Position numbers and translations under genes: made by a program. Positions 1 to 7,832 of a stretch of DNA of 64,000 nucleotides are shown piece after piece. The DNA comes from Georgenia satyanarayanai (lineage in GTDB: Bacteria; Actinomycetota; Actinomycetes; Actinomycetales; Actinomycetaceae). The first letter of the stretch is position 1; each line of letters starts with the position of its first letter. The notes under the pieces are model-generated. The model saw nothing but the letters and a program-made list of their open reading frames with translations. It had not been told where the DNA came from and made no database searches. The stretch lies in the NCBI RefSeq assembly GCF_023715365.1, contig NZ_JAMBNZ010000006.1:124001-188000 (forward strand). Reading direction: 5' to 3'.

Positions 1-641
1 GGGACGAGCGCGTACGGGTCGGCGAGGATCCGGCGGTTGCCGGGGTCCCGGCCGGCGTCCACCTGGATGCGCATGGAGTCGATCGTGCCGCCGCTGACCC
101 CGCCCGAGGCCGAGCGGACGGCGAGCGTGGTGGCGAGCAGCTCGCCCGCGCCGTCGGCCCGCGCCCGCTCGGCGGTGAGGAAGGCGCCGAGGTCGGAGGG
201 GACGGAGTCGAAGCCGCACGAATGGACGATCCGGGCACCGGTGCGCCGCGCGGTGTCGTGCAGCCGCTGGGAGGTCTCGCGGATGAAGAGGACCTCACCG
301 GCGAGGTCGGCGTAGTGGGTGCCGGCCTCCGCGCAGGCGCGTGCGAGCGGCATGCCGTGGCGGCTGTAGGGGCCGACCGTCGTGACGACGACGCGCGTGG
401 TGGCCGCGAGATCGGCAAGGGCGGCGTCGTCCTCGGCGTCGGCGACGACCACCGGCCACCCCGCCGCGGCGGGGCCCAGCCCGTCGCGCACCTGCTCGAG
501 ACGCTCACGGGAGCGGCCCGCGAGCCCCACCCGGGTGCCCGGCGCGTGCTCCGCGAGGTACTCGGCGACGAGCCGTCCGACGAATCCGCTGGCGCCGTAG
601 ACGACGACGTCCAGCGCCCGGTCAACCGAAGGCGCAGTCAT
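1..641 (-). CDS. Saccharopine dehydrogenase-like / trans-acting enoyl reductase family protein (3' end beyond window)
   Basis: The N-terminal 213 residues are present; the gene runs off the left edge. The chain opens with a Rossmann fold: a beta strand and nucleotide loop VVYGASGFVGRLVAEYL at about residues 12-28, then AGRSRERLE as the second binding strand. The segments VVVTTVGPYSRHG and HYADLTGE and the later HSCGFDSVPSDLG are typical of the family that includes mycobacterial trans-acting enoyl reductases and saccharopine-dehydrogenase-like proteins. These are NAD(P)-dependent oxidoreductases, often of lipid metabolism. The ATG at 641 directly precedes the conserved fold. Substrate cannot be assigned. 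It lies head to tail with trpS on the same strand, with a 70-base gap. Confidence 0.8.
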   Translation of the reverse strand, partial: MTAPSVDRALDVVVYGASGFVGRLVAEYLAEHAPGTRVGLAGRSRERLEQVRDGLGPAAAGWPVVVADAEDDAALADLAATTRVVVTTVGPYSRHGMPLARACAEAGTHYADLAGEVLFIRETSQRLHDTARRTGARIVHSCGFDSVPSDLGAFLTAERARADGAGELLATTLAVRSASGGVSGGTIDSMRIQVDAGRDPGNRRILADPYALV

Positions 642-711
642 CACTCGAGGCTAGGTGCCACCCACCGCTTCGCAATTGGTGGGCGCGCCGAGCCTCGAGG
701 CCCGGAGTGGC

Positions 712-1842
712 TCAGGTGTAGATCATGCCCATGGCTCGGCGGACCTCGTCCAGCGTGGACTCGGCGACGGCGTTGGCGCGCTCGTTGCCCTCGTCGAGCA
801 CCTGACGCAGGTAGCCCGGGTCCGCCGCGAGCTCGGCGCGGCGGGCGCGGATGGGCGCGAAGTGCTCGTTGACGGCCTCGGTGGCCACGCGCTTGAGGGT
901 GCCGCCACCGCCGTCGCCGATCTCCGCGGCGACCTCGTGCGGGTCGCGGCCGCTGGCGAGCGCGGCGAGCAGGACGAGGTTGGAGATCTCCGGGCGCCCG
1001 GCCGGGTCGTAGGTGATGTGCCGGTCGGCGTCGGTGACGGCCTTCTTCAGCCGCTTGGCGGTGGTGTCGGCGTCCATCCCGAGCTCGATGGTGTTGCCCT
1101 TGGACTTGCTCATCTTCTGCCCGTCGGTGCCGAGCAGGTTCGTCGCCGCGGACAGCAGCGCCTCCGGCTGCGGGAACACCGGCCGGCCGGCCTCGGCGCG
1201 CCCGTAGCGCTCGTCGAAGCGGCGCGCGATGATCCGCGTCTGCTCGAGGTGGGGCAGCTGGTCCTTGCCCACCGGGACGAGGTTGGCCTTGCAGAAGAGG
1301 ATGTCGGCCGCCTGGTGCACCGGGTAGGTGAGGAGCAGCCCGGACATCGGGCGCCCGCCGGTGGCCTCGTACTCCGACTTCACCGTGGGGTTGCGGCGCA
1401 GCTCGGAGTCGGTGACGAGGGAGAGGAAGGGCAGCATGAGCTGGTTGAGCGCGGGCACGGCGGAGTGGGTGAAGATCGTCGTGCGCGCGGGGTCCAGGCC
1501 GATGGCCAGGTAGTCCGCGACGAGCGAGAGCACCCGGTCCTGGATCTCCCCCACCGCGTCACGGTCGGTGATGACCTGGTAGTCCGCGACGAGCACCCAT
1601 GTCTGCACGCCCCGGTTCTGCAGCGAGACCCGATTGGCCAGGGTCCCGAAGTAGTGACCCAGGTGGAGGTTGCCGGTGGGCCGGTCACCGGTCAGCACGC
1701 GGAATCGCGAGGCGTTGACGTCGATCTCCGCCTCGATCGCCTGGGAGCGGGCCCGGGTGCGGTCGAGAGAGGCGTCGGACGTGGACTCCGCCAGCGCGTC
1801 CGAGACGGCGGCGTCACTTGTGGCGATCTGCTCGGTACTCAC
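712..1842 (-). CDS. trpS: Tryptophanyl-tRNA synthetase
   Basis: Class I aminoacyl-tRNA synthetase that charges tRNA-Trp in the cytoplasm. The HIGH-type signature is HLGH at residues 60-63, inside TGDRPTGNLHLGHYFG, and the KMSKS loop is at residues 243-247 (GTDGQKMSKSKGN). At 376 residues it is longer than the usual 330-340 because of an acidic, Ser/Thr/Ala-rich N-terminal extension of about 45 residues. The start is GTG at 1842. A TAGGAT box (read on the minus strand, 1854-1849) ends six bases before it, which suggests a leaderless mRNA and supports keeping the extension. No T-box leader is visible. Confidence 0.95.
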   Translation of the reverse strand: MSTEQIATSDAAVSDALAESTSDASLDRTRARSQAIEAEIDVNASRFRVLTGDRPTGNLHLGHYFGTLANRVSLQNRGVQTWVLVADYQVITDRDAVGEIQDRVLSLVADYLAIGLDPARTTIFTHSAVPALNQLMLPFLSLVTDSELRRNPTVKSEYEATGGRPMSGLLLTYPVHQAADILFCKANLVPVGKDQLPHLEQTRIIARRFDERYGRAEAGRPVFPQPEALLSAATNLLGTDGQKMSKSKGNTIELGMDADTTAKRLKKAVTDADRHITYDPAGRPEISNLVLLAALASGRDPHEVAAEIGDGGGGTLKRVATEAVNEHFAPIRARRAELAADPGYLRQVLDEGNERANAVAESTLDEVRRAMGMIYT

Positions 1843-1932
1843 CCGGCGATCCTAGTCGTCCCCGAAACGCGCGCGGCGGCGGGTCCGACCATAGGGTGGT
1901 GCCCCACACATCACTTTCGGAGGTGGACGTTC

Positions 1933-2274
1933 ATGGGCAAGCTCTCGTTCTTCGTCGGGGCCGGTCTCGGCTACGTGCTCGGTGCACGGGCGGGTCGGCA
2001 GCAGTTCGAGAAGATCAAGTCCGCGAGCCAGCAGGTGTGGGACAACCCGCGCGTGCAGTCCAGCGTGAACAAGGTCGAGGAGAAGGTCAGCGAGGTGGCC
2101 AAGGAGAAGGCCTCCGCCGTGACCGACAAGGTCACCGACACCGTCAAGAGCCGGATGGGCGGGTCCTCAGGGTCCTCCGACTCCTCCGGGTCCTCGGGTT
2201 CGAGCAACGGTGACGCCTCGCAGACCGGCGTCGGTGGCTCCATGCGCCCGACCCCGCCCCAGCCCGAGCTCTGA
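1933..2274 (+). CDS. YtxH-like small envelope-associated protein
   Basis: A 113-residue protein. It begins MGKLSFFVGAGLGYVLGARAGR, a short glycine-zipper hydrophobic segment as in YtxH-domain proteins. A Lys/Glu/Val-rich amphipathic helix follows (about residues 23-75), then a Ser/Gly-rich, Pro-ending tail. A strong Shine-Dalgarno GGAGGTGG at 1919-1926 fixes the ATG at 1933; the same frame is open far upstream but that part is non-coding. YtxH proteins are poorly characterised and often stress-associated. The stop codon overlaps the apparent CTG start of the next gene, so the two are probably translationally coupled. Confidence 0.75.
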   Translation: MGKLSFFVGAGLGYVLGARAGRQQFEKIKSASQQVWDNPRVQSSVNKVEEKVSEVAKEKASAVTDKVTDTVKSRMGGSSGSSDSSGSSGSSNGDASQTGVGGSMRPTPPQPEL

Positions 2275-3275
2275 CCCGCCTCTCCACCGCCCTCGTCGGC
2301 TTCGGCCACGCGGGGCGGGTCTTCCACGGGCCGCTCATTGCCGACGACGCGCGGTACAGCCTCGACGTCGTCGTCACCTCCGACCCTGGTCGGGCGGCCG
2401 ACGCCGCGCGCCTGCACCCGCAGGCGCGCGTCGTCGCCGACCTCGCCGAGGCGCTCGCGGCACAGCCGGACGTCGTCATCGTGGCGAGCCCGCCTGCCAC
2501 GCACGTCCCGGTCGCGACGGCCGCGCTGGACGCGGGCTGCGCCGTCGTCGTCGACAAACCGCTGGGGCCTGACCCGGCGCAGGCGCGCACCCTCCTCGAC
2601 CGCGCTGATCGGCTCGGCCGCCCGCTCACCGTCTTCCACAACCGCCGCTGGGACAGCGAGTTCCTCACGGTCCGGCGGCTCCTCGCGGAGGGCGCGCTCG
2701 GTGAGGTCCGGCGTCTGGAGTCGCGCCTGGAGCGGTGGAAGACGGCCGAGACCAAGGCGTGGAAGGCCGTCGCCACGTGGCGGGAGGGCGGCGGGGTGCT
2801 CTTCGACCTCGGCTCCCACCTCGTCGACCAGGCGATCACGCTCCTCGGGCCGGTCACCGACGTCCACGCCGAGCTCGCCAGCGTCCGCGGCGGGGCGGAC
2901 GACGACGCCTTCGTCTCCCTCTCCCACGCCGGCGGCGCCCGCTCCCACCTCTGGGTGAGCACGACGACGGCGGACCCCGGCCCGCGGCTGCGCGTGGTCG
3001 GCACGGACGCGACCTTCGTCATGGTGGCGGGTGACGTGCAGGAGGCGCAGCTGGCGGGCGGGATGCGCCCGTCCGCCCCCGGCTACGGCCGCGGTGAAGA
3101 CGGGCGGCTCGTCACCGCCGACGGGTCCCGCCCGGTGCCGAGCGAGCCCGGGCGCTACCAGGACTTCTACGGACTGCTGGCGTCCGCGCTCCGCGAGGGG
3201 GCGCCGCTCCCGGTGGACCCCCGCGACGCGCTCGCCGTCGTCGAGCTCGTCGAGGGCGTCCACCGCAGCGGGTGA
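2271..3275 (+). CDS. Gfo/Idh/MocA family NAD(P)-dependent oxidoreductase, apparent CTG start
   Basis: The N-terminal nucleotide-binding strand STALVGFGHAGRVFHGPL is encoded from about 2283, and the later motifs VVIVASPPATH, VVVDKPLGP (family EKP motif with Asp) and the GGGVLFDLGSHLVDQ segment place it in the Gfo/Idh/MocA family. The reading frame between the last stop (2211) and 2481 holds no ATG, GTG or TTG. The first GTG, at 2481, would delete the Rossmann fold. The only sensible start is CTG at 2271, overlapping the TGA of the YtxH gene (CTGA). From there the protein is 334 residues, normal for the family. No clear Shine-Dalgarno is seen, in keeping with coupling. Substrate unknown. Confidence 0.8.
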   Translation: MTRLSTALVGFGHAGRVFHGPLIADDARYSLDVVVTSDPGRAADAARLHPQARVVADLAEALAAQPDVVIVASPPATHVPVATAALDAGCAVVVDKPLGPDPAQARTLLDRADRLGRPLTVFHNRRWDSEFLTVRRLLAEGALGEVRRLESRLERWKTAETKAWKAVATWREGGGVLFDLGSHLVDQAITLLGPVTDVHAELASVRGGADDDAFVSLSHAGGARSHLWVSTTTADPGPRLRVVGTDATFVMVAGDVQEAQLAGGMRPSAPGYGRGEDGRLVTADGSRPVPSEPGRYQDFYGLLASALREGAPLPVDPRDALAVVELVEGVHRSG

Positions 3276-3293
3276 GCGCCCGGCCTAGACCGG

Positions 3294-5267
3294 TCAGGCC
3301 GGCTGGACCTGCGGTGTCGCGGCACCCGTGGTGCTCACCGTGGCCGGCGAGCCCGCGTCGTCGTCGCGGCGCCGGAGCAGTCGCGTCGCGTTGAGGATGA
3401 CGGCGAGCACGGACGCCTGGTGGACGAGCATGCCCACCGCCATGGTCACGCCACCCGTGAGCACACCCGCGAGGAGCGCGCCGACCGTCACCAGCGCGAC
3501 GCCGATGTTCTGACGCATGACGGAGACGGTCCGCCGTGCGAGGCCGATGGCCTGCGGCACCCTGAGCAGGTCGTCTCTCATGAGGGCGATGTCGGCCGTC
3601 TCGACGGCGACGCCCGTGCCGGCGGCTCCCATCGCGATGCCGATGTCCGCGGTGGCCAGGGCCGGGGCGTCGTTCACGCCGTCGCCGATCATCGCGACCA
3701 CCCGCCCGCCGGCCTGCAGCTCCTCGATGGCCGTGAGCTTGTCCTCGGGCAGCAGCTGGGCCCGGACGTCGACCACGCCGACCTCGGCGGCCACCGCCTC
3801 GGCGACGCGGCGGTTGTCACCGGTGAGCATGACGACCCTGGTGACCCCGGCATCGTGGAGGCGGGTGATCATTTCCCGTGCGTCCGTCCGCACGCGGTCG
3901 GCCACCGCGACGACGCCGATGACCTCGCCGTCGAGCGCGACGACCATCGGGGTGCGTCCGAGACCGGCGAGGCGGTCGACCTCGGCGGCGGCCCCGCCGT
4001 CGTCGGTGATCCCCTCGGCGAGGAGGAGCGGCAGGTTCCCGACCGCGGCGCGGCGGCCGTCGAGCGTGGCGACGATGCCCTTGCCCGGCACGGGAACGGT
4101 GTGCTCGGGAAGGCCGCTGACGGGAAGGCCCTCGGCGGCGGCCGCCTCGATCACCGGGCGAGCGAGCGGGTGCTCGGACCCCGCCTCGGTGCGAGCGGCC
4201 CAGCCGAGGACGTCGGCCCGGCCAAGACCCGCCGCCAGCACCACGACGTCGGTCAGGTGCGGCCGGCCCTCGGTGAGGGTGCCCGTCTTGTCGAGCGCGA
4301 CGGTGTCGATGCGGGCGCTCGCCTCGAGATGCTCCCCGCCCTTGATGAGAATGCCGTCCCTCGCGCCCCGGCCGATGCCCGCGACGATCGCCACAGGGAT
4401 CGAGATGACCAGGGCTCCGGGGCACCCGATGACGAGGAGCGTGAGGGCGAGGACGACGTCACCGGTGACCAGGGCGGCGGCCAGGGCCAGCACGATGATC
4501 CCCGGCGTGTACCAGGCGGAGAACCGCTCGAGGAAGGTCTGGGCCCGCGCCTTGGCGTCCTGCGCCTCCTCGACACGGTGGATGATGCGGGCCAGCGTCG
4601 TGTCGGCGCCCACGCCGGTGGCGCGCACCGTGAGGAAGCCGCCGCTCGAGACGGTGCCCGCGAACACCCGGTCGCCCTCGGTCTTCTCCACGGGCACGGA
4701 CTCACCGGTGATCGACGCCTCGACGAGTGCCGCGGCGCCTCCTGTCACGACGCCGTCGACCGGCACCTTCGCGCCGTTCTTGACGAGCACGGTCTCACCC
4801 GTCCCCACCTGCACCGAGGGCACCTCGACCTGCTCACCGTCACGCAGCACGACCGCGACGTCCGGGGCGACGGCGATGAGCTCGGCAAGGGCCGCGCGGG
4901 TCCTGTTCATGGTGCGGGCCTCGAGCGCGTGGCCGACGGAGAACAGGAACGTCACTGCGGCGGCCTCCCACACCTCACCGATGACGAGCGCGCCGGTCGC
5001 GGCGACCGTGACGAGCAGGTCGATGGCGATGGTGCGGTGGCGCAGCGCCCGCACGGCCTTGACGAGGATCGGCAGCCCGGCGAGCACCGCCGCGGCGGCC
5101 ATCAGCACGTGGGAGGCGGTCAGCGCGGCCGAGGTGCCGCCGCCTGCGTGGCTGCTGGAGAAGGGGTTGACGCCGGCCGAGAAGGAGGCGACGGCGGCGG
5201 CGGTGATGAGCGCGCCCGCGGCGGCAGGGGCCGCCCAGGGGGCGCGTGTCCAGCTGGTCGGATTCAT
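3294..5267 (-). CDS. P1B-type heavy-metal-translocating ATPase with CPG membrane motif
   Basis: A 657-residue membrane ATPase. Actuator motif TGES is at residues 187-190, the phosphorylated aspartate lies in DKTGT at 326-330, the P1B-specific HP dipeptide in GSEHPLARP, and the hinge is GDGVNDAPA. About six to eight membrane helices are evident. The metal-site helix before the P domain reads VIGCPGALVIS (CPG at 282-284) in place of the common CPC or SPC, so metal specificity is uncertain. It has no N-terminal metal-binding domain; a separate HMA protein lies 64 bases upstream on the same strand. The gene ends tail to tail with the Gfo/Idh gene. Likely role: export of a transition metal across the cytoplasmic membrane. 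Confidence 0.9.
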   Translation of the reverse strand: MNPTSWTRAPWAAPAAAGALITAAAVASFSAGVNPFSSSHAGGGTSAALTASHVLMAAAAVLAGLPILVKAVRALRHRTIAIDLLVTVAATGALVIGEVWEAAAVTFLFSVGHALEARTMNRTRAALAELIAVAPDVAVVLRDGEQVEVPSVQVGTGETVLVKNGAKVPVDGVVTGGAAALVEASITGESVPVEKTEGDRVFAGTVSSGGFLTVRATGVGADTTLARIIHRVEEAQDAKARAQTFLERFSAWYTPGIIVLALAAALVTGDVVLALTLLVIGCPGALVISIPVAIVAGIGRGARDGILIKGGEHLEASARIDTVALDKTGTLTEGRPHLTDVVVLAAGLGRADVLGWAARTEAGSEHPLARPVIEAAAAEGLPVSGLPEHTVPVPGKGIVATLDGRRAAVGNLPLLLAEGITDDGGAAAEVDRLAGLGRTPMVVALDGEVIGVVAVADRVRTDAREMITRLHDAGVTRVVMLTGDNRRVAEAVAAEVGVVDVRAQLLPEDKLTAIEELQAGGRVVAMIGDGVNDAPALATADIGIAMGAAGTGVAVETADIALMRDDLLRVPQAIGLARRTVSVMRQNIGVALVTVGALLAGVLTGGVTMAVGMLVHQASVLAVILNATRLLRRRDDDAGSPATVSTTGAATPQVQPA

Positions 5268-5331
5268 GGCGGTACCTTTCGCGACGTGCGGTGGAGGCCG
5301 GGCGCAGGGCCCGGCCGTCGGTGGGGACGGG

Positions 5332-5565
5332 TCAGAAGGCCGACAGCGCGGCCTTGTAGCCGGCCCTGCCGATCGCGGTGACGATCTCGTCGGTCGTGAC
5401 GACGTCCGGGAGGTGGTCGACCTCGACGCGGCCGGAGGCGAACTTCACCGACACTCCGGCGACGCCGGGCAGGCGCCCGACCTGCTTCTCGATCGCGGCG
5501 ACACAGCTCGGGCAGCTGAAGCCCTCGGCGCGGAAGACGGAGCGGGTGGCGGCGGTGGTGGTCAT
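5332..5565 (-). CDS. HMA-domain metallochaperone (CopZ-like)
   Basis: A 77-residue single ferredoxin-like HMA domain with the metal-binding loop GFSCPSC (CxxC at about residues 18-21) and the ending IGRAGYKAA typical of CopZ-type proteins. It binds a soft metal ion, usually Cu(I), and hands it to a P1B ATPase. It is first in a two-gene operon with the ATPase, separated by 64 bases, and each gene has its own purine-rich ribosome site (AGGAAAGGA before this ATG). The ATPase lacks its own HMA domain, so this protein probably stands in for it. The divergent neighbour is a Crp/Fnr-type regulator. Confidence 0.85.
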   Translation of the reverse strand: MTTTAATRSVFRAEGFSCPSCVAAIEKQVGRLPGVAGVSVKFASGRVEVDHLPDVVTTDEIVTAIGRAGYKAALSAF

Positions 5566-5757
5566 GGTGTGTGGTCCTTTCCTCGCCGTGAGGGCATCTC
5601 CCTCGCGGTGCTCCCAACGTAGGAAGGTCCGGCGGACGAGAACATGACGGCGGTCAATCAGCCGCATCGTCACCTCGGAGCCGGGGCGCTCACCGCCCGA
5701 TAGCCTGCGGCCGGAGACACCACACGAGGTGGAGAAGTGGTCGGAGGGAGGAGTGAC

Positions 5758-6561
5758 ATGTCGTCCCAGGACGCCGCACCGGTGCGTACCGAGCCCGGGC
5801 GGCGGATGATCCCGCTGCGCGAGGTCACGCTGCCGCACCGCTGTCCGTGGCCGGTGCGCAGGCACGTGCTGACCCGGGCGCCGTACTTCCGGGGCCTGAG
5901 CGAGGACGCCGTCGAGCGCATCGACCGGCGCATGCGGACCACCACCTGGCCGGCGGGACGCACGCTCTACCGGGCCGGGGACCCGGCGACCGCCCTCTAC
6001 GTCGTGGCGGAGGGGCGCGTGAAGCTCTCCCAGGTGACCGCCGGCGGGACGGAGACGGTGGCCGACATCCTCGTCCCGGGCGAGCTCTTCGGAGCGATGG
6101 GAACGCTCGGGGAGCCGTACCACTCGCACACGGCGACGGCGCTCGTCGGGTCCTGCACGCTCCGTATCGACCAGGACGACTTCCGTGAGGTGCTCCTCGA
6201 GCACCCCGGTGTCGCCCTGCGGGTGCTCGACGACGTCGCGGCCCGTCTGGTCCGGGCGCACTCCGACATCGGCGGGCAGACGACGGACACCGTCCCCCAG
6301 CGCGTCGCGACCGCCCTGCTGCGCCTGGTCGACAAGGTCGGGGAGGAGCGTGACGACGGAACCGTCATGCTCGAGGTCCCGCTCTCCCGCGCTGACCTCG
6401 CGGGGCTGGCGCGCTCGACGCCTGAGTCCGTGTCGCGGGTGATGAGCCGGTGGAAGAAGGCGGGTGTCGTGGACTCGGGACGCCGCTGGACCGCGCTGCT
6501 CGACCGGCGCCGTCTGGAGGCGGAGGCCGCGGGTGACACTCCGCGGCCCGACGGCGTGTGA
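5758..6561 (+). CDS. Crp/Fnr family transcriptional regulator
   Basis: A 267-residue regulator with a cyclic-nucleotide-binding-like beta roll (about residues 30-145, ending in a long dimerisation helix) and a C-terminal winged helix-turn-helix (LSRADLAGLARSTPESVSRV). The start at 5758 follows a strong GGAGGGAGGAG at 5743-5753; an upstream GTG at 5737 would sit on that site and is rejected. Only two cysteines are present (in HRCPW and GSC), so an Fnr-type Fe-S cluster with three or four ligands is unlikely. It is transcribed divergently from the HMA/ATPase pair across a 190-base gap and probably controls it, and perhaps the ferritin-VIT gene downstream. The effector is unknown. Confidence 0.85.
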   Translation: MSSQDAAPVRTEPGRRMIPLREVTLPHRCPWPVRRHVLTRAPYFRGLSEDAVERIDRRMRTTTWPAGRTLYRAGDPATALYVVAEGRVKLSQVTAGGTETVADILVPGELFGAMGTLGEPYHSHTATALVGSCTLRIDQDDFREVLLEHPGVALRVLDDVAARLVRAHSDIGGQTTDTVPQRVATALLRLVDKVGEERDDGTVMLEVPLSRADLAGLARSTPESVSRVMSRWKKAGVVDSGRRWTALLDRRRLEAEAAGDTPRPDGV

Positions 6562-6574
6562 GGGCACCCGAACA

Positions 6575-6595
6575 CCCGCCGTCAGGGAAGGCGGG
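6575..6595 (+). terminator. Short GC hairpin after the Crp/Fnr gene
   Basis: CCCGCC at 6575-6580 pairs with GGCGGG at 6590-6595 around a nine-base loop, 14 bases after the stop codon. The stem is only six base pairs and is followed by a mixed CCTCGTTT run, so it is a weak terminator at best. Confidence 0.4.
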
Positions 6596-6636
6596 CCTCG
6601 TTTCCCCACGGGCCGGAAGCCTGTGACGCTTGTGCC

Positions 6637-7710
6637 GTGAGCCCGACCAACCGTCCCGAGCCGACCCGTGCGCAGGTGCGCCGTTGGCGGCGCTACCTCG
6701 CCGACGAGCGCGCCGAGGCCGCCGTCTACCGCGACCTCGCCCGCCGCCGCGAGGGCGAGGAGCGGGAGATCCTCCTCGAGCTCGCCGAGGCCGAGCGCCG
6801 CCACGAGGAGCACTGGCGCAAGCTGCTCGGGCACCACGTCGGCCACCCGAAGCGTGGGGCCGTGCGTACACGGGTGCTCGGCTGGCTCGCCCGCCGCTTC
6901 GGGGGCGTCTTCGTCCTCGCCCTCGCCCAGCGCGCCGAGGCACGCTCCTCCTACGCGGGCGACGACGACGCGACGTCGGCGATGGTGGCCGACGAGCAGA
7001 TCCACGGGGAGGTTGTGCGGTCGCTGGCCACGCGTGGCCGCAGCCGCATGTCGGGGATGTTCCGGGCCGGCGTCTTCGGCGCCAACGACGGGCTCGTCTC
7101 CAACCTCGCCCTCGTCCTGGGCATCGGGGCGACGGGGGTGGCGTCGGAAACGGTCCTGTTCACCGGCCTCGCCGGCCTCCTCGCCGGAGCGCTGTCGATG
7201 GCGGCGGGGGAGTACGTCTCGGTGCGGTCGCAGCGCGAGCTGCTCGAGGCCTCCATCCCCGACCCGCGCGCCCAGGAGGCCATCCCCCACCTCGACGTCG
7301 ACGCCAACGAGCTCGCGCTCGTCTACCGTGCCCGCGGCATGAGCGCCGCCGCCGCCGAGGAGCAGGCCCGGGAGGTCATGTCGGCCACCGGGCCGGGACG
7401 CGGGGAGGACGCCGAGCCGGACTACGAGGAGATCGGCACGGGCGTGAGCGCCGCCGTCTCCAGCTTCTGCTTCTTCGCCTCCGGTGCGCTGCTGCCCGTG
7501 CTGCCGTGGATCTTCGGCCTGTCCGGGACGATGGCGATCGTCGTCGCCGCCGTCGTCGTGGGCGCCGCGCTGCTGCTCACCGGCGCGGTGGTCGGCGTGC
7601 TCTCCGGCGCGCCGCCGCTGAAGCGTGCCCTGCGCCAGCTCGCCATCGGCTACGGCGCGGCCGCGGTCACCTACGTCCTCGGACTGGCCTTCGGCACGAC
7701 GGTGAGCTGA
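6637..7710 (+). CDS. Ferritin-like domain fused to VIT1/CCC1 transporter (MbfA-like)
   Basis: A 357-residue two-part protein. Residues about 8-125 form a rubrerythrin/ferritin-like helical bundle with repeated Glu/His pairs (YLADERAEAAVYRDLA, EAERRHEEHW, VADEQIHGEVV) suited to a di-iron site. Residues about 135-357 are a VIT1/CCC1 membrane domain starting FRAGVFGANDGLVSNLALV, with about five hydrophobic helices and the GEYVSVRSQRELLEA segment. Such fusions (MbfA/ErvA type) export iron or manganese and protect against peroxide. The start is GTG at 6637 with no clear ribosome site. It follows the Crp/Fnr gene by 75 bases and belongs with the metal-export group to its left. Confidence 0.88.
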   Translation: MSPTNRPEPTRAQVRRWRRYLADERAEAAVYRDLARRREGEEREILLELAEAERRHEEHWRKLLGHHVGHPKRGAVRTRVLGWLARRFGGVFVLALAQRAEARSSYAGDDDATSAMVADEQIHGEVVRSLATRGRSRMSGMFRAGVFGANDGLVSNLALVLGIGATGVASETVLFTGLAGLLAGALSMAAGEYVSVRSQRELLEASIPDPRAQEAIPHLDVDANELALVYRARGMSAAAAEEQAREVMSATGPGRGEDAEPDYEEIGTGVSAAVSSFCFFASGALLPVLPWIFGLSGTMAIVVAAVVVGAALLLTGAVVGVLSGAPPLKRALRQLAIGYGAAAVTYVLGLAFGTTVS

Positions 7711-7832
7711 CGGCGACGCCCGCGCTCTCGCGGTCGACGCCTCACGCGCCTGACCATTCCGCGACGACGGCCGGATCGCTGTGCGAAGCTCACGGTGTGG
7801 ACAGTGCGGCGCCCCGACGAGCATGGCTGCTC

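Noticed and set aside
3420-5381. Long plus-strand open frame opposite the metal ATPase
   Set aside because: GC-rich third positions keep the antisense frame open. The composition (Asp, His, Gly, Arg) matches no protein, while the minus strand has all ATPase motifs.
5737-5757. GTG 5737 as start of the Crp/Fnr regulator
   Set aside because: It would put the strong GGAGGGAGGAG ribosome site inside the coding region; ATG 5758 is correctly spaced from it.
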